From: a virus
IMG/VR virus record: IMGVR_UViG_3300020195_000170
Span: 1 to 22,625 of that record
Length of the DNA: 22,625 nt
Reading direction: 5' to 3' (one strand)
In this document: positions 13,151 through 19,370 of the stretch, in pieces
Numbering within the stretch: the stretch's first letter is position 1
How the letters are laid out: each line of letters starts with the position of its first letter
Made by a program: the position numbers and the translations under genes
Notes under the pieces: model-generated
Told to the model about the DNA's origin: nothing
The model's input: only the letters and a program-made list of their open reading frames with translations
The model's database searches: none

Positions 13151-13539
13151 GAGTTCCTGAAGAGCTCGACGGAGACCTTGGAGATGGCAGCGGTGAGGGC
13201 GAACGTTCGGCCGGACACGAGCACGCCGCGGATGCGGACCTTTAACGTGAAGGTGGCGGCATCGAGCGTCATCGAGACGGTGGCGGAGCGAACTCGCTCG
13301 TCCTTCTCGCACTCCATCGCTGCGCGAACTTCGTTGCGGCGGAGGTCGGAGTCGGAGAGGTCTTCGTTCAGGAGATCTCGAAGGTTGAACCCAGCGTCCT
13401 TGTCGTAGGAGATCGATCCGTTGTCGATTCCCAGCCGGCGCAGGCAGCATTCCGCAACGGACTCTTCCTCGCGGATCTGGACGCCACGCACGTCGAGGTC
13501 AGGGAACGTCGAGACATCGGCGCCGTAGACGTCAGCCAT
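13147..13539 (-). CDS. baseplate wedge protein, W / gp25-like
   Basis: 130 residues, ATG at 13539, starting 18 nt after the interrupted gene's final stop. It is the small wedge protein that connects sheath initiation to the J-like wedge. Evidence: the position immediately before the J-like gene is the canonical W-J-I order; and the internal segment VAECCLRRLGIDNGSISYDK, with DAGFNLRDLLNEDLSDSDLR, fits the gpW/gp25 pattern of an R-L-x-T-xxGs-xxYDxxYG-like start followed by a helix. The C-terminal half has alternating strands (ATFTLKVRIRGVLVSGRTFA, ISKVSVELF). Length fits the family. The stop overlaps the next start as ATGA (13150-13147). The EPR signature of gp25 proteins is not obvious, so the subfamily is divergent. 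Confidence 0.6.
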   Translation of the reverse strand: MADVYGADVSTFPDLDVRGVQIREEESVAECCLRRLGIDNGSISYDKDAGFNLRDLLNEDLSDSDLRRNEVRAAMECEKDERVRSATVSMTLDAATFTLKVRIRGVLVSGRTFALTAAISKVSVELFRNS

Positions 13540-13557
13540 GCCGAGCTCCTCTTCGGG

Positions 13558-14037
13558 TTACGCGATGGGCGTCGGAATCGGCCCCGCGGGCGGTAGCGTG
13601 AGAGGCGCCTGCACGGTCAGCGTCGCGGCGATGAGCCCCGCAGCGATTCCCTTTGCGGACACCTGAGTCGTGTTGGTGAGGACAGCGAGGACGCCGACGA
13701 TGGCGCCGACGACCGCGCCAGCACCGGGACAGGTCGGCACCACGCCTGCGCCGGATGCACCCGCGACAGGCACCCCGGTTCAGAAGGCGAGCACCGCGAC
13801 GGACAGCGCCGCGGCAATGATGGGTGGTGCTCCTGGGAGCGCCAGCGCGATCTCAAGAGTCGCGGCCATCGCGTCTCGTCGCGCCGTCGGGATGACCGGG
13901 AGGGACGCTCCAAACGTAGCGCCGGCCGTGTAGTCGAAGTAGGCCTTGGCGATCCCCGTTGCAGCGTCGTGGACGCTCGCCGGCGGCGAATCGAAGACCG
14001 CCTGGATGTCGACCGCTAGGGTGGTACCGAGCGGCAT
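13558..14037 (-). pseudogene. baseplate-region gene interrupted by in-frame TGA
   Basis: ATG at 14037 opens an 85-codon frame ending at TGA (13782-13780). The same frame continues without another stop to 13558: two codons, then GTG at 13773 and 71 codons. The full frame would encode about 159 residues. The first half is helical (VHDAATGIAKAYFDYTAGAT, ATLEIALALPGAPPIIAAAL). The second is Gly/Ala/Val-rich (GAIVGVLAVLTNTTQVSAKG, LIAATLTVQAPLTL). It lies 4 nt after the hub/spike stop. I recall similar Ala-rich phage proteins of about 150-170 residues having Phe-Trp at this junction, which would make the TGA a TGG-to-TGA change, but I cannot verify this. Alternatives are two cistrons by stop/restart (GTG only 6 nt after TGA), readthrough, or a sequencing error. 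Function unknown. Confidence 0.55.
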
Positions 14038-14041
14038 GTCA

Positions 14042-15199
14042 CTAGTCCGTCTTGAGCTTCGTGCACGCGACCGACTTCACGGGCTGCGGCGGTGGTACCG
14101 GCGGACCGGTGGGGCCGATCGGGGTCGGATGGATGTGCGCTGTCAGATAGGTGACGAGGTCCGCGAAGCCCTTGTCGACCTTCGCCGCGAGCGCGACGAA
14201 GTCGCCTCCGCCGACGACCTTCACGAAGGCGTCGATGACGAGCTCGATCGTGTTCGCCGAGTCGACGACGATCGCTCGAGGCTTCGTCGGAGAGCCCTCG
14301 GCGAATTCAACGTGCACCCTCGCTCCAGCCTTCACCTTCGCCTTGAAGCCGGGAACGCCATAGGCGATCGCGACCTTCGACATCCCCGGCATCGCCGGAT
14401 CGTCGAGCTTCAGCTCCAGCGTGCCATCCTCGTTCTGCGCGACCACCGCGCCGGCGCGCACGGCGTAGAAGTCGAAGTGCTTCGTCTCCTGGCGAACGAG
14501 CCTGCCGATCGCCGCGCCGATGCCATCGGGGGACGCGGCACCACTATCGAAGTGAGCCGTCGTCCGCGTCTTGCCCGGACCGATCCTGTGCTCGACGCGC
14601 GCGACCTTGCGGTCGCGAAATGTTACTCCGGTGATGAGCGACGGCGTGTCACTCGAGAAGACGAGCCGACTGTCTTGCGGAGAGTCTGCCTCGATAACAA
14701 CGTTCGCCAACGACGTGGTCGGCCACGTCTCTGTACCAACCCAGACCGTGCCGTCGGGCAGGAAGCGCCACGTCGCACCGATCTCGTCGAGGACGTTTTC
14801 GAGGCCGTCCGTCACACTGCCGGCGGGCCGGGTCCAGAAAGGGAGGAGGGTGTCGAGCTTGCTCTTTTCCGACGATGACGAGAGCGTCTCCTTCCCTTCC
14901 GCGAGAAGGTCCTCGATGACGATCCGAGCGGGGATCGCGTGGTAGAAGCGCGGCGAAGTCGGCTTTCCGAGGCCGGCTGCACCCGCGACAACGGACACCT
15001 TCACCCGCCCAACGAACGAGCCGACCTCGATCGAGCGACCCACCCACTTCACATCGCCGGCAATGATCGTGACGATCCCCGTGGCTTTCGCCGCGTCGGC
15101 GCTGTCGAGCTCGAGCTCAGCGAACCACGCGCCTCGAAGAGGTAGATGGATCTCCCCTTCGAGGACACTGAGGCCGTTGGCTGTAGCAGCAGTGGTCAT
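14042..15199 (-). CDS. baseplate hub/spike protein (fused hub, OB-fold and tip)
   Basis: 385 residues, ATG at 15199, 2 nt after the preceding stop. The N-terminal part (about 1-230) has hub-like beta domains: LRGAWFAELELDSADAAKAT, then FVGRVKVSVVAGAAGLGKP, then FYHAIPARIVIEDLLAEGKE and GTVWVGTETWPTTSL. Residues about 255-325 look like an OB-fold spike domain (NEDGTLELKLDDPAMPGMSK, GARVHVEFAEGSPTKPRAIV). The end contains HIHPTPIGPTGPPVPPP (His355, His357), the His-x-His plus Pro/Gly tip signature of phage spikes, where the histidines can bind metal. In Mu, hub (gp44) and spike (gp45) are separate genes, so this looks like a combined version. It would form the trimeric membrane-piercing centre of the baseplate. 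Domain borders are estimates. Confidence 0.7.
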   Translation of the reverse strand: MTTAATANGLSVLEGEIHLPLRGAWFAELELDSADAAKATGIVTIIAGDVKWVGRSIEVGSFVGRVKVSVVAGAAGLGKPTSPRFYHAIPARIVIEDLLAEGKETLSSSSEKSKLDTLLPFWTRPAGSVTDGLENVLDEIGATWRFLPDGTVWVGTETWPTTSLANVVIEADSPQDSRLVFSSDTPSLITGVTFRDRKVARVEHRIGPGKTRTTAHFDSGAASPDGIGAAIGRLVRQETKHFDFYAVRAGAVVAQNEDGTLELKLDDPAMPGMSKVAIAYGVPGFKAKVKAGARVHVEFAEGSPTKPRAIVVDSANTIELVIDAFVKVVGGGDFVALAAKVDKGFADLVTYLTAHIHPTPIGPTGPPVPPPQPVKSVACTKLKTD

Positions 15200-15201
15200 G
15201 A

Positions 15202-15777
15202 TCAGCCTTCGCCAAAGTTCTTGGCTAGCCCGCCGTCGACGTCGGAGTCGCCTTCAGGCTTTGGGTTGTTCGACGGCTTGTCGAACAGCGGGTCGAAGAC
15301 CGCCCGCTCGCGTGGGGTGTCATCGGTCGGCGCCTTCGGCCTTGAGTCCGGAATCGGCTTCGGCGTCGGAAAGTGTTCGAGCAAGTCGAACTGAGCCTGC
15401 ATCATCTGCGGCCCCACCTTCTTCAGCGTGGAGATCTTGGTGATCTCGAACTTCTCCTTCTTCAACACCTGGAGCTGGGGGTGAATCACCGTCACGACGA
15501 CGGGCGCCGCCTTCCCCGGCTTCGGTTGCACCTTGGCGAGGAGCTCCTGGTACAGCTCCCAGTGAACGTCCGTGTACATGGTCCACAGGACCTTCGGCTT
15601 GATCCGTTCGTAGCCCTTGTTCGTGGCGGGAGCACCGTCCGTACCGGGCGCTTGCTTGACGTCGAAGTTGTTGCCGAGATCCCCGTCCACCGTGACGTCG
15701 AGCTCTTCGAACTTGATGTCCTCGATCTGGAGCGAGTCCCACGCGTCGATATCGTCATCCCAAAACGGCAAAGCCAC
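15202..15777 (-). CDS. unidentified tail/baseplate protein after tape measure
   Basis: 191 residues, GTG start at 15777, 3 nt after the tape measure stop, behind a G-rich ribosome-binding stretch. I do not recognise a named family. The N-terminal 50 residues are acidic (FWDDDIDAWDSLQIEDIKFE, with DVTVDGDLGNNFDVK). The middle has GYERIKPKVLWTMYTDVHWE followed by VVVTVIHPQLQVLKKEKFEI and a strand-rich KISTLKKVGPQMMQAQFDLL. The last 45 residues are Pro/Asp-rich and probably disordered. Between tape measure and hub, other contractile phages carry the DNA-circulation/gp53-like or LysM-type tail-hub adaptors, so a role joining tube initiator to hub is plausible. That is inference from position; no LysM motif is visible. 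Confidence 0.6.
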   Translation of the reverse strand: MALPFWDDDIDAWDSLQIEDIKFEELDVTVDGDLGNNFDVKQAPGTDGAPATNKGYERIKPKVLWTMYTDVHWELYQELLAKVQPKPGKAAPVVVTVIHPQLQVLKKEKFEITKISTLKKVGPQMMQAQFDLLEHFPTPKPIPDSRPKAPTDDTPRERAVFDPLFDKPSNNPKPEGDSDVDGGLAKNFGEG

Positions 15778-15780
15778 GGG

Positions 15781-18336
15781 TCACCCCCCACGCTCACTCC
15801 CGAGCTTCTTGAGTGCGCTGCCGATCTGGGACATGAACGAGCCTGCGGCTTCCTTGCCCGCGGCCTCGGCGTTCTCCGCTCCGTGAACGTTGATGATGAC
15901 CTGGGGGGCTGCCACGTTCACGTTTTGATCCCCGGATTTCATGTTCGCCGAGCCCGGTACCGGGCCGTTCGCGGACGCAGGCTGAATCGCGTTGCTTGCG
16001 AGGCTCGCAGCTTGCGCTGCAGGGCCCATGCTCAACGCCGCGATGAGGTTGTCGAAGAGCCCCGGCTCGGTCCCGCTCGGCGGCGTAGCTGCGACGGGTG
16101 GAATGCCGGGAGGCGCCGGAGGAACGCCAGGAACCGACGGGGGTGCACCGATGGCGGCGGATGCCGCAACACCAGTGAAGGTTGGAGCTGCGCCGAACGC
16201 GGCGGCGGCCGGTGCTGCGATCCCGGCGCCGGGGGCGAACGGTGTGATCGCTCCGGCGAGTCGGGCGAAGAAGCTCGACGAGTCCGGAGACGCGCTGGCG
16301 CCGCCAGGAGCTCCAGGCTCTCCCGCTGTTCCGCCCGGCCCCGGAAGGCCGGGCGCTCCCGCTGTTCCGCCCGGCCCCGGAAGGCCGGGCGCTCCCGAGC
16401 TACCCGGAAGGCCGGGCGCTCCCGAGCTACCCGGCATCCCGGCCGCGCCGGCGAGTCCGGGGAGCCCGGCCTGGCCTGGCATCCCAGGGAGCGCAGGAAG
16501 CGCCGTGGAGACCATTCCCGCGAGACCCATTGCTCCCGTGGGAAACGGAAGGAGCGATGCGAGAGAGCCGAATAGACCGGTTGTCTGCCCCGTGTCGTTG
16601 GTCTGGCCGCCGGAGACGTTGCCGCCCGTCACGTTGGGTAGCTTCATCGATGCCGGCATGTTGAGCATGCCGTCGAGCGCGGCACCGATGCCACTCCTCT
16701 GCAGGCCGTTGATGTAGCCCTGGCCCGTGTCGACGCCGTAGCCGTCCGTCACTTTTGACGGGGAGCCGATCTGAAGGTTCCCCGTGAAAGCGTCCTTGAC
16801 GATGTCGCCGAGTCCGGTGACCGCCATGCCGAGCGGCCCGGCCATCGCGGCGAGGCCGATGATCAGGCCCTCGACGATCATCAAGCCGAGCGCCGCCCAG
16901 TCGACATTCTCGAAGAAGGAGACGATCTCGCCGGCGAGCTCCCACAGCCAGGAGATGATCGCGGAGGCGCGGGTGATGAGCCCTAGGAGCGCTCCGACGA
17001 CTGCGCCGACGACGACGACGAGTACGGCGAGGCTTGCGCCCACGAGCTCGCCCATGCTCGCCATCGCGAGGGTCAGCGACTCGATGCCGCCCGGCTGCTT
17101 GCCGAACTTCTCGAAGGCTTTGATGATGGGCGTCAGGACTGCGACGATCCCCTTGAACGCGCCCTTACCGAAGGCGACGAAGGCCTTAAAGAGCGGCTCG
17201 ACGACGTTGAGGATCGCGGCGAACGTGCCAGCGACGTCGCCGCCGTTCATCTCGCCGAAGATCTCCCCGACGGCCTTGCCGACCTCCTCGAGCATCGCGA
17301 TCACGCGCTTGCCGTTCGCACTGTCGGGCGACATCGCCGTCGTGATCAGCTCGATGAACTTCTTGATTGGCTCGATAGCCGCGCTCATGTTCGCGGAGAA
17401 GACGAGTTCCTCCGGCACGCTCTCGAGCGTCGACAGAAGACCGGAGAGGGTCTTCGACTTCTTGTCCATCGCGCCGCCGAGCTCGCCGCCCGACAGGCCC
17501 TTCGCGATGGCATCCATCGCCGCCTTGATGCCCTGGGCGTCGGTGATCTTGCCCGCGGCCATGAGCTTCTCGATCTCGTCCTTCGACTTGCCGAGCTGCT
17601 TGCCGAGTGACGCGAAGACGAGCTGCGAGTTGATGCCCGCGTCGGCGAGCATCTGCAGGGTCTCCCCCGTCATCTTGCCGTTCGCGCGCATCTTGCCGAG
17701 CGCGTTGATGACCGAGTCCATCTTCTCAGCGCCGAGAAGGGCGCCGACGTCGCCGACGCCCTTCATGAGCGTGTCGAGTTCGTTGCCCTTGAAGCCGCGC
17801 GTCAGCAGCGACTTCGCCATGTCGACGACTTCGGACGTCTTGAACGGCGTCTTCGCGGCGAACTTCGTCGCCTGCGCCATGACCTCATCAGCCGCGCTCT
17901 TCGAGCCGAGGATCGCCTCGAATGCGGTGAGCGAGTCCTCCTTGAAGACAAGCGCGCTCGCGACGTACCGGCCACCGGCGATCGCCAACCCTCCGACCGC
18001 AGTTGCAGCGGCGAGACCGATGCCGATCATCGCCGTTCCAGCCAGTAACAGGCCCTTGCCTGCCACGGCGCCGACAGAGCCGAGCGCCTTGAACGCGGGC
18101 GAAAGGATGCCGAGCTTGCCGCCCAGGTTGAATGCTGCGCTCGCAAAGCGCAGCACGGCACCGGAAGCCTTCGGCCCGAAGGTCTGGCCGATGCCGCCGA
18201 TGATCCGCGAGAAGAGGCTCGACTGGCCGCCGGTCGTCTTGAGCGCGGGGTCGAGCTTCTTGAGCGACTTGGCGATCTTGTCCGCGGGCCCGCTCATCTT
18301 GTCGAGCAGCTCGAACATCCAAGAGAGCTTCTCCAC
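15781..18336 (-). CDS. tail tape measure protein with collagen-like tract
   Basis: 851 residues, GTG start at 18336, 7 nt after the chaperone-fusion stop, with GAGG overlapping that stop. It sets tail length and is ejected with DNA. Residues about 1-30 form an amphipathic start (ELLDKMSGPADKIAKSLKKL). A hydrophobic Gly/Ala stretch lies near 90-130. A tape-measure domain follows near 130-310, with QATKFAAKTPFKTSEVVDMA and MTGETLQMLADAGINSQLVF. A second hydrophobic zone lies near 430-520. LQIGSPSKVTDGYGVDTGQG near 525-540 matches the 'gI.SPS.v' ending seen in many tape measures. After that comes an unusual Pro/Gly/Ala-rich tail, including 21 Gly-X-Y triplets (about residues 615-680), then a short ordered end. 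Function is secure; the role of the collagen-like part is unknown. Confidence 0.9.
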   Translation of the reverse strand: MEKLSWMFELLDKMSGPADKIAKSLKKLDPALKTTGGQSSLFSRIIGGIGQTFGPKASGAVLRFASAAFNLGGKLGILSPAFKALGSVGAVAGKGLLLAGTAMIGIGLAAATAVGGLAIAGGRYVASALVFKEDSLTAFEAILGSKSAADEVMAQATKFAAKTPFKTSEVVDMAKSLLTRGFKGNELDTLMKGVGDVGALLGAEKMDSVINALGKMRANGKMTGETLQMLADAGINSQLVFASLGKQLGKSKDEIEKLMAAGKITDAQGIKAAMDAIAKGLSGGELGGAMDKKSKTLSGLLSTLESVPEELVFSANMSAAIEPIKKFIELITTAMSPDSANGKRVIAMLEEVGKAVGEIFGEMNGGDVAGTFAAILNVVEPLFKAFVAFGKGAFKGIVAVLTPIIKAFEKFGKQPGGIESLTLAMASMGELVGASLAVLVVVVGAVVGALLGLITRASAIISWLWELAGEIVSFFENVDWAALGLMIVEGLIIGLAAMAGPLGMAVTGLGDIVKDAFTGNLQIGSPSKVTDGYGVDTGQGYINGLQRSGIGAALDGMLNMPASMKLPNVTGGNVSGGQTNDTGQTTGLFGSLASLLPFPTGAMGLAGMVSTALPALPGMPGQAGLPGLAGAAGMPGSSGAPGLPGSSGAPGLPGPGGTAGAPGLPGPGGTAGEPGAPGGASASPDSSSFFARLAGAITPFAPGAGIAAPAAAAFGAAPTFTGVAASAAIGAPPSVPGVPPAPPGIPPVAATPPSGTEPGLFDNLIAALSMGPAAQAASLASNAIQPASANGPVPGSANMKSGDQNVNVAAPQVIINVHGAENAEAAGKEAAGSFMSQIGSALKKLGSERGG
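16321..16434. repeat. in-frame tandem repeats encoding Gly-X-Y triplets
   Basis: Inside the tape measure gene a 36-bp unit beginning TCCCGCTGTTCC is present twice in direct tandem (16321-16356, 16357-16392). A related 27-bp unit beginning TCCCGAGCTACC follows (16393-16419), with a partial second copy from 16420. Unit lengths are multiples of nine bases, so copy-number change adds or removes whole Gly-X-Y triplets without shifting frame. The copies look identical at base level, suggesting recent expansion. Confidence 0.8.
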
Positions 18337-18343
18337 GTTTGCC

Positions 18344-18831
18344 TCACTTCTTGGTCTGGAACGCAGAACGGATCATCGCGAGCTCGCGCATCGCGTCGAC
18401 GATGAGGACCGCGCCAGCGAACTCCTCATCGCCGCCGTGGCGATCGCGAAACGCGATCAGGCAGTGAGCCGCGACGTCGATGTCGCCGCGGGCTGCCTCG
18501 ACTATTTTTTTACGGCGAGCTGCCGAAGTCCGAGCATCTCGGTCGCAGGCTCGGAGAGCGAGAAGGCCATGCCCGGCTCGTCGTCGAAGACCAGCTTGAG
18601 CGTCTCCTTGTCGGGATACACGCAGCAGGACTTCGCGAGCAGCTCGCACGCTTCGAGGCGCTTCTTGTCGTTGCCGGCGGTCGAAACGAACCGGTCGACG
18701 TAGCCGCGCGGTTTTTCGGGCTTGACGAGAATGAACGAGCGCCCGTTGTCCTCGACCTCACGCAGGTCGTCGCCATGTTTCTCACGGAGCTCCTTCAGGA
18801 GCTCCTCGCTGGGGGGATCGAACTTGAGCAT
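18344..18831 (-). CDS. tail assembly chaperone, -1 frameshift fusion form
   Basis: Reading starts as for the 109-residue chaperone, slips back one base on A_AAA_AAA at 18511-18505 and continues in the -1 frame through 53 further codons (IVEAARGDIDVAAHCLIAFR and onward to FQTKK) to TGA at 18346-18344. The fusion has 162 residues. The extension is helical and amphipathic, resembling the C-terminal 'T' part of GT fusions that recruits the tape measure protein. The -1 frame has no good independent start near the junction: the nearest upstream in-frame Met (18649) sits inside the first gene without a clear ribosome-binding site. The tape measure gene begins 7 nt after this stop, so frameshifted ribosomes would terminate next to its GTG. 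The frame relationship is seen in the sequence; actual slippage is inferred. Confidence 0.75.
18459..18498 (-). promoter_or_regulatory. putative stimulatory stem-loop downstream of slip site
   Basis: In the minus-strand RNA, AGGCAG (18498-18493) is perfectly complementary to CUGCCU (18464-18459). Inside it, GCGAC (18486-18482) can pair with GUCGC (18475-18471) around a 6-nt loop. The outer stem begins 6 nt after the slippery heptamer, within the 5-9 nt spacing usual for -1 frameshift stimulators. Pairing was found by eye; no folding energy was computed. Confidence 0.55.
18502..18831 (-). CDS. tail assembly chaperone, short (zero-frame) form
   Basis: 109 residues, ATG at 18831 directly abutting the tube gene's TAA, with a GAGGA-like site about 10 nt upstream. 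Its position between tube and tape measure genes is that of the tail assembly chaperone pair (lambda gpG/gpGT, Mu gp41/42). Visible features are an N-terminal charged helix (SEELLKELREKHGDD), a strand with FILVKPEKPRGYVDRF, a helix KKRLEACELLAKSCCVYPD, and a C-terminal PGMAFSLSEPATEMLG. The reading frame ends in GTA AAA AAA TAG, where the stop codon directly follows an A7 slip site, and a second frame continues for 53 codons. The short form is expected to be the major product. These proteins coat the tape measure during assembly and are absent from the mature virion (established for lambda). Confidence 0.8.
   Translation of the reverse strand: MLKFDPPSEELLKELREKHGDDLREVEDNGRSFILVKPEKPRGYVDRFVSTAGNDKKRLEACELLAKSCCVYPDKETLKLVFDDEPGMAFSLSEPATEMLGLRQLAVKK
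18505..18511 (-). promoter_or_regulatory. programmed -1 frameshift slippery heptamer A_AAA_AAA
   Basis: On the minus strand the zero frame reads GTA AAA AAA TAG; the seven As form X_XXY_YYZ in the correct phase, and the zero-frame stop TAG is the very next codon. A stop beside the slip site and a stem-loop 6 nt downstream both favour -1 slippage in bacteria. This is one of very few long homopolymers in a GC-rich window. Confidence 0.8.
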
Positions 18832-19284
18832 TTAGAGCTGGTCCTCATCTCCATGCGGATCGACGCCGTTGAGCTTCATCCGCATGATGTGAATGTCGAA
18901 CTTCGTCTGGGCGGCTTCGGTGCCCTGCCTCGGGGCGTCCTCGACCTTGGTGATCCGGACGCCGAAGAGCTCGTCGGTGATGATTCCGCCCTCGCCCTCC
19001 TCGTCGTAGGAGATCGTGATCGGGAAGCGCTTGCGCATGAAGCCGTTGCCCATCGCCTTGATGAGGACGGACGCCTGCTTCTTCAGCATCGAGAAGGAGC
19101 CTTCCGAGTCGGCCTCGCCGGCCGTCGTTGCACGGACGCGAGTGCCCATGCCGCGGACCTTCCCGATCTCGAGAGAGCCCCCGTAGGTGATCTCCGTGAA
19201 GTCGGGCGTGTCGAGGCCGTCGATGGCGGCCTTGATCGACGCCCACGAGTAGGCGTTTCCGTTGATGATCGGCGAATCGGCCAT
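18832..19284 (-). CDS. tail tube protein
   Basis: 150 residues, ATG at 19284 with a strong GGAGAGG ribosome-binding site 4 nt upstream. The product would polymerise into the inner tube of the contractile tail. Evidence: it follows the sheath gene and precedes the assembly chaperone and tape measure, the standard order. The sequence has a hydrophilic beta-sandwich character, with ITYGGSLEIGKVRGMG, TRVRATTAGEADSEGSFSM and FPITISYDEEGEGGIITDELFGVRI, then a closing strand KFDIHIMRMKLNGVDP. The motif pattern (symmetry-like G-S-L-E, 'EGSFSM', 'D.l.gvri') matches small Mu gpM/XkdM-type tube proteins of about 120-170 residues. Its TAA is immediately followed by the ATG of the chaperone (0-nt gap), indicating translational coupling. 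Confidence 0.75.
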   Translation of the reverse strand: MADSPIINGNAYSWASIKAAIDGLDTPDFTEITYGGSLEIGKVRGMGTRVRATTAGEADSEGSFSMLKKQASVLIKAMGNGFMRKRFPITISYDEEGEGGIITDELFGVRITKVEDAPRQGTEAAQTKFDIHIMRMKLNGVDPHGDEDQL

Positions 19285-19297
19285 GGTCCTCTCCGTT

Positions 19298-19350
19298 CAC
19301 GCCCCGAGCAGGGGCGTGCGTTCGTGGTTGGAGGCGCGCGTTGGCGCGCC
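19298..19350. other. paired strong stem-loops between sheath and tube genes
   Basis: Two perfect inverted repeats lie in the sheath-tube gap. One at 19333-19350 has a 7-bp stem (GGCGCGC/GCGCGCC) with a GTTG loop. The other at 19298-19318 has an 8-bp stem (CACGCCCC/GGGGCGTG) with a 5-nt loop. Neither is followed by a U-tract in the minus-strand transcript, so they are poor intrinsic terminators. The tube gene's strong Shine-Dalgarno (GGAGAGG) comes right after them. They could protect or punctuate the mRNA so that sheath and tube levels differ; that is inference. Confidence 0.45.
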
Positions 19351-19370
19351 GTGATGTCAGCGCGCGCGAT

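Noticed and set aside
12041-13450. 469-residue version of the J-like gene
   Set aside because: The first 100 codons lie within the W-like gene in another frame and are Arg/Pro-rich; the ATG at 13150 overlaps the W-like stop and begins a proper protein sequence.
13780-13782. Genetic code change with TGA read as an amino acid
   Set aside because: Many genes in the window end in TGA with tight ATGA overlaps and use TGG for Trp, so a global reassignment is not credible; only a local event at this codon is considered.
18344-18649. Independent gene in the -1 frame downstream of the chaperone
   Set aside because: The first half read from Met 18649 is Arg-rich and unlike protein, and it lacks a ribosome-binding site. 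Only the part after the slip site looks real, so it is treated as a frameshift extension.
16784-18703. 639-codon open frame on the plus strand
   Set aside because: It lies antisense to the tape measure and chaperone genes, is Ser/Ala/Pro-rich without domain motifs, and crosses the frameshift site; it is a by-product of GC-rich codon bias.
19298-19350. Intrinsic transcription terminators after the sheath gene
   Set aside because: Stems are strong but no U-tract follows on either strand, so they are reported only as stem-loops of unknown role.
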